A stretch of DNA of 64,000 nt from assembly GCF_012271785.1 (NCBI RefSeq), contig NZ_JAAWVT010000003.1:186001-250000 (forward strand), in the 5' to 3' direction. Positions 62,631 through 64,000 of this stretch are shown here, one piece after another. Origin of the DNA: Paeniglutamicibacter terrestris (GTDB lineage Bacteria > Actinomycetota > Actinomycetes > Actinomycetales > Micrococcaceae). The notes under the pieces were generated by a model. That model saw only the letters and a list, made by a program, of their open reading frames with translations, was not told where the DNA came from and did not search any database. The stretch's first letter is position 1. The number at the start of each line of letters is the position of its first letter. The position numbers and the translations under genes were made by a program.

Positions 62631-63290
62631 TCAGTCAATGTCCGCAAGCTCTGCGCTCATGAGCTTGGTGATGGCGAGCAATGCTCGGCGGCGACCCGGC
62701 CTCCGCGCTTGCTGAGCGATGGTGATGAACATTTGTCCGTAGTCGCAGCGTAGGTGTGCGCTCGCGTTGATGGCGGCAAGAATCGGCAGCGACTCACGTA
62801 GTTCGGAATTAAACGCGACGTCCATCGCGGTGCGCAGCGGCGAGGTGACGGGCACGTTGCCGTAGAGACAGATCTGCTCGTCATCCAGCGGTCCCTCGGA
62901 GAGACGAAGCACCATTCCCGCGGTGGGCGCGCAGGGCCGATGATAGCGCGGCACCATGATATCTATTTCGCGTGGCATCGGTGCACAGCCGAGGATCCAC
63001 GCTGCGGTTCCCTTACAGAGCGCACGTGAGGGCACTAGCTGCTTTCCAGCCACGCACGCCGCCACCTGAGCGCGCGTGAGCGGCACATCGGGGTACACCG
63101 TTGACACATAGGCACCTGGCAACACTTCACGCAAGGCACCGCGTAGGCGCAGAGCCTGCAGCTCGTTGAGCGTAAAGGTTCCCCCTACGAGGATTACTGG
63201 GGGAGCGCCCGCTGTCGTTGGGGTAGCGGTAGGAAGATCGGTGAGATGTTTGCCACCGGGTGTGCGCTGCGTTGTGGCCATGTTTTGCAT
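62631..63290 (-). CDS. AbiEi-like antitoxin-family protein (hypothetical)
   Basis: A 219-residue protein resembling the AbiEi / type IV toxin-antitoxin antitoxin group widespread in actinobacteria. FTLNELQALRLRGALREVLPGAYVS corresponds to the N-terminal winged region, and PVTSPLRTAMDVAF is the conserved 'PLRTALD' signature, with an Arg-rich C-terminal segment (QQARRPGRRRALLAI). No AbiEii-type nucleotidyltransferase toxin is next to it. A GAGAG site lies seven bases before ATG 63290. The family relation is weak but recognisable; actual toxin-antitoxin function is doubtful. Confidence 0.6.
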   Translation of the reverse strand: MQNMATTQRTPGGKHLTDLPTATPTTAGAPPVILVGGTFTLNELQALRLRGALREVLPGAYVSTVYPDVPLTRAQVAACVAGKQLVPSRALCKGTAAWILGCAPMPREIDIMVPRYHRPCAPTAGMVLRLSEGPLDDEQICLYGNVPVTSPLRTAMDVAFNSELRESLPILAAINASAHLRCDYGQMFITIAQQARRPGRRRALLAITKLMSAELADID

Positions 63291-63395
63291 GGTCTAACTC
63301 TCACAGCTCCCGACGTCCAGCGTCAGGGCAGTGCCCCAAATTGTGGATAACCAACAGGGCTCTTGGGCGGGCGCGGCGTGAAACGGCGTTAAACA

Positions 63396-63437
63396 CTTCG
63401 GGTGGGCACGGTTCACAAGAACCGTGCCCACCCGAAG
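63396..63437. terminator. Bidirectional hairpin terminator at the DUF349 gene end
   Basis: Arms of 19 bases (63396-63414 and 63419-63437, CTTCGGGTGGGCACGGTTC and its complement) are perfect around ACAA. On the leftward transcript it lies just after the DUF349 stop. Confidence 0.78.
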
Positions 63438-63454
63438 GCGCTGCTAATTAATAA

Positions 63455-64000
63455 CTACGCGAGGTCTGCGGAAGACTTCTGCAGCGTCTCGAGCCACAAA
63501 CGACGAGCGTCAAGTGCCTCCTGAGCCGCCTTGATCTTGGACTCGACGCCCTTGGCCTGTGCCTTGGCCAGATCGGCTTCCAGTCCGGCGATGGCATCTT
63601 CGAGCTGGGTCAGCATCGAGTTTGAGCGTGCCTTGGTCTCCGGGTTGGACCGGCGCCACTGCTCGTCCTCGGCCGAACGAACTGCCTCTTCAACCTGACG
63701 CAGCGAGGATTCAACGCGCTGCATGTCGGCGCGCGGCACCTTGCCCGCTGCTTCCCAACGATCGCGGATCGAATCCAGCAACTTCTTGGTGGAGTTCAGA
63801 TCCTTGATCGGCAACAGGGCCTTGGCCTCAACAAGCAGGGCCTCCTTGACGATGAGGTTCGCACCGAACTCTTCGTCAATGGCGGCGTTCGCGTTCAGGC
63901 GGGCCTCGAAGAAGACGTCCTGGGCGGCGCGGAAGCGAGCCCAGAGAGCGTCGTCATCCTTGCGCGAAGCGCGCTTGGAGGACTTCCACTCATCCATCAG
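63455..64000 (-). CDS. DUF349 domain protein (3' end only)
   Basis: The last ~181 codons of a protein of the DUF349 family; the frame stays open beyond the window edge. It is helical and repetitive, with WARFRAAQDVFFEARLNANAA, LNSTKKLLDSIRDRWEAAGKVPR and a C-terminal coiled-coil-like stretch (LTQLEDAIAGLEADLAKAQAKG). DUF349 proteins consist of several WxxFRxAxDxFF-type repeats; their role is not well established. The DUF349 gene close to rel is a common actinobacterial arrangement. Confidence 0.85.
   Translation of the reverse strand: MMDEWKSSKRASRKDDDALWARFRAAQDVFFEARLNANAAIDEEFGANLIVKEALLVEAKALLPIKDLNSTKKLLDSIRDRWEAAGKVPRADMQRVESSLRQVEEAVRSAEDEQWRRSNPETKARSNSMLTQLEDAIAGLEADLAKAQAKGVESKIKAAQEALDARRLWLETLQKSSADLA

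Overview
The window is a chromosomal segment of a high-GC actinobacterium, most likely a member of the Micrococcaceae (Arthrobacter / Paeniglutamicibacter / Glutamicibacter group). The evidence is the strong G/C third-position bias, the mycothiol-linked genes (S-(hydroxymethyl)mycothiol dehydrogenase plus mycoredoxin), GTG starts, and the core orders thrS-HIT and pdxT-yebC-ruvCAB-yajC-secDF-rel. It contains no rRNA, recognised tRNA, CRISPR array or insertion sequence.

Layout. 1-6.8 kb: the end of nrdF, a SnoaL-like protein, a divergent XRE-cupin regulator / thioredoxin-reductase-like pair, pyruvate:quinone oxidoreductase, a thioesterase-like protein, a small P-loop kinase and a lipoate-ligase-family protein. 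6.8-11.5 kb: an alcohol dehydrogenase behind a strong palindrome and a coupled 27-codon leader ORF, then a mycothiol-dependent formaldehyde/thiol module (dehydrogenase, metallo-hydrolase, mycoredoxin) and a YedK/HMCES-type SRAP protein. 11.7-25 kb: accessory metabolism and many one-component regulators (LuxR, ArsR, AraC, TetR, MocR), each beside the exporter or enzyme it probably controls and several with a visible palindromic operator. Four of the five VOC (glyoxalase-fold) proteins and the rescue factor ArfB lie here. 25.2-32.8 kb: two genes of the SOS mutagenesis group, a DUF6504 protein and dnaE2. They share a LexA-box-like promoter module but are separated by a flavoprotein disulfide reductase and a secreted sialidase. 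32.8-35.1 kb: a P-loop ATPase with an unusual repeat upstream and a short lower-GC island with a small membrane protein. 35.3-40.6 kb: a TetR-ABC exporter operon, a fifth VOC protein and a hipBA module with three evenly spaced operators.

40.6-64 kb is mostly core: an AhpD-like protein, thrS, a HIT hydrolase, pdxS, a reductase-like protein, a GNAT / M3 oligopeptidase pair, a CapA-like lipoprotein, pdxT, yebC, ruvC-ruvA-ruvB, yajC-secD-secF, the RelA/SpoT homologue, a one-PASTA Ser/Thr kinase, an AbiEi-like protein and the 3' end of a DUF349 gene. pdxS and pdxT, whose products form one pyridoxal-phosphate synthase, are about 5 kb apart.

No single new system is proven. The observations most worth following are: the apparent mosaic structure of dnaE2; the shared LexA-like module and dispersed imu-type genes; the three-operator hip control region; divergent eamA/mocR genes whose start codons overlap inside a palindrome; a coupled leader ORF ahead of the alcohol dehydrogenase; an inverted copy of the yedK start just after yedK; and two genes whose natural start seems to be ATC.
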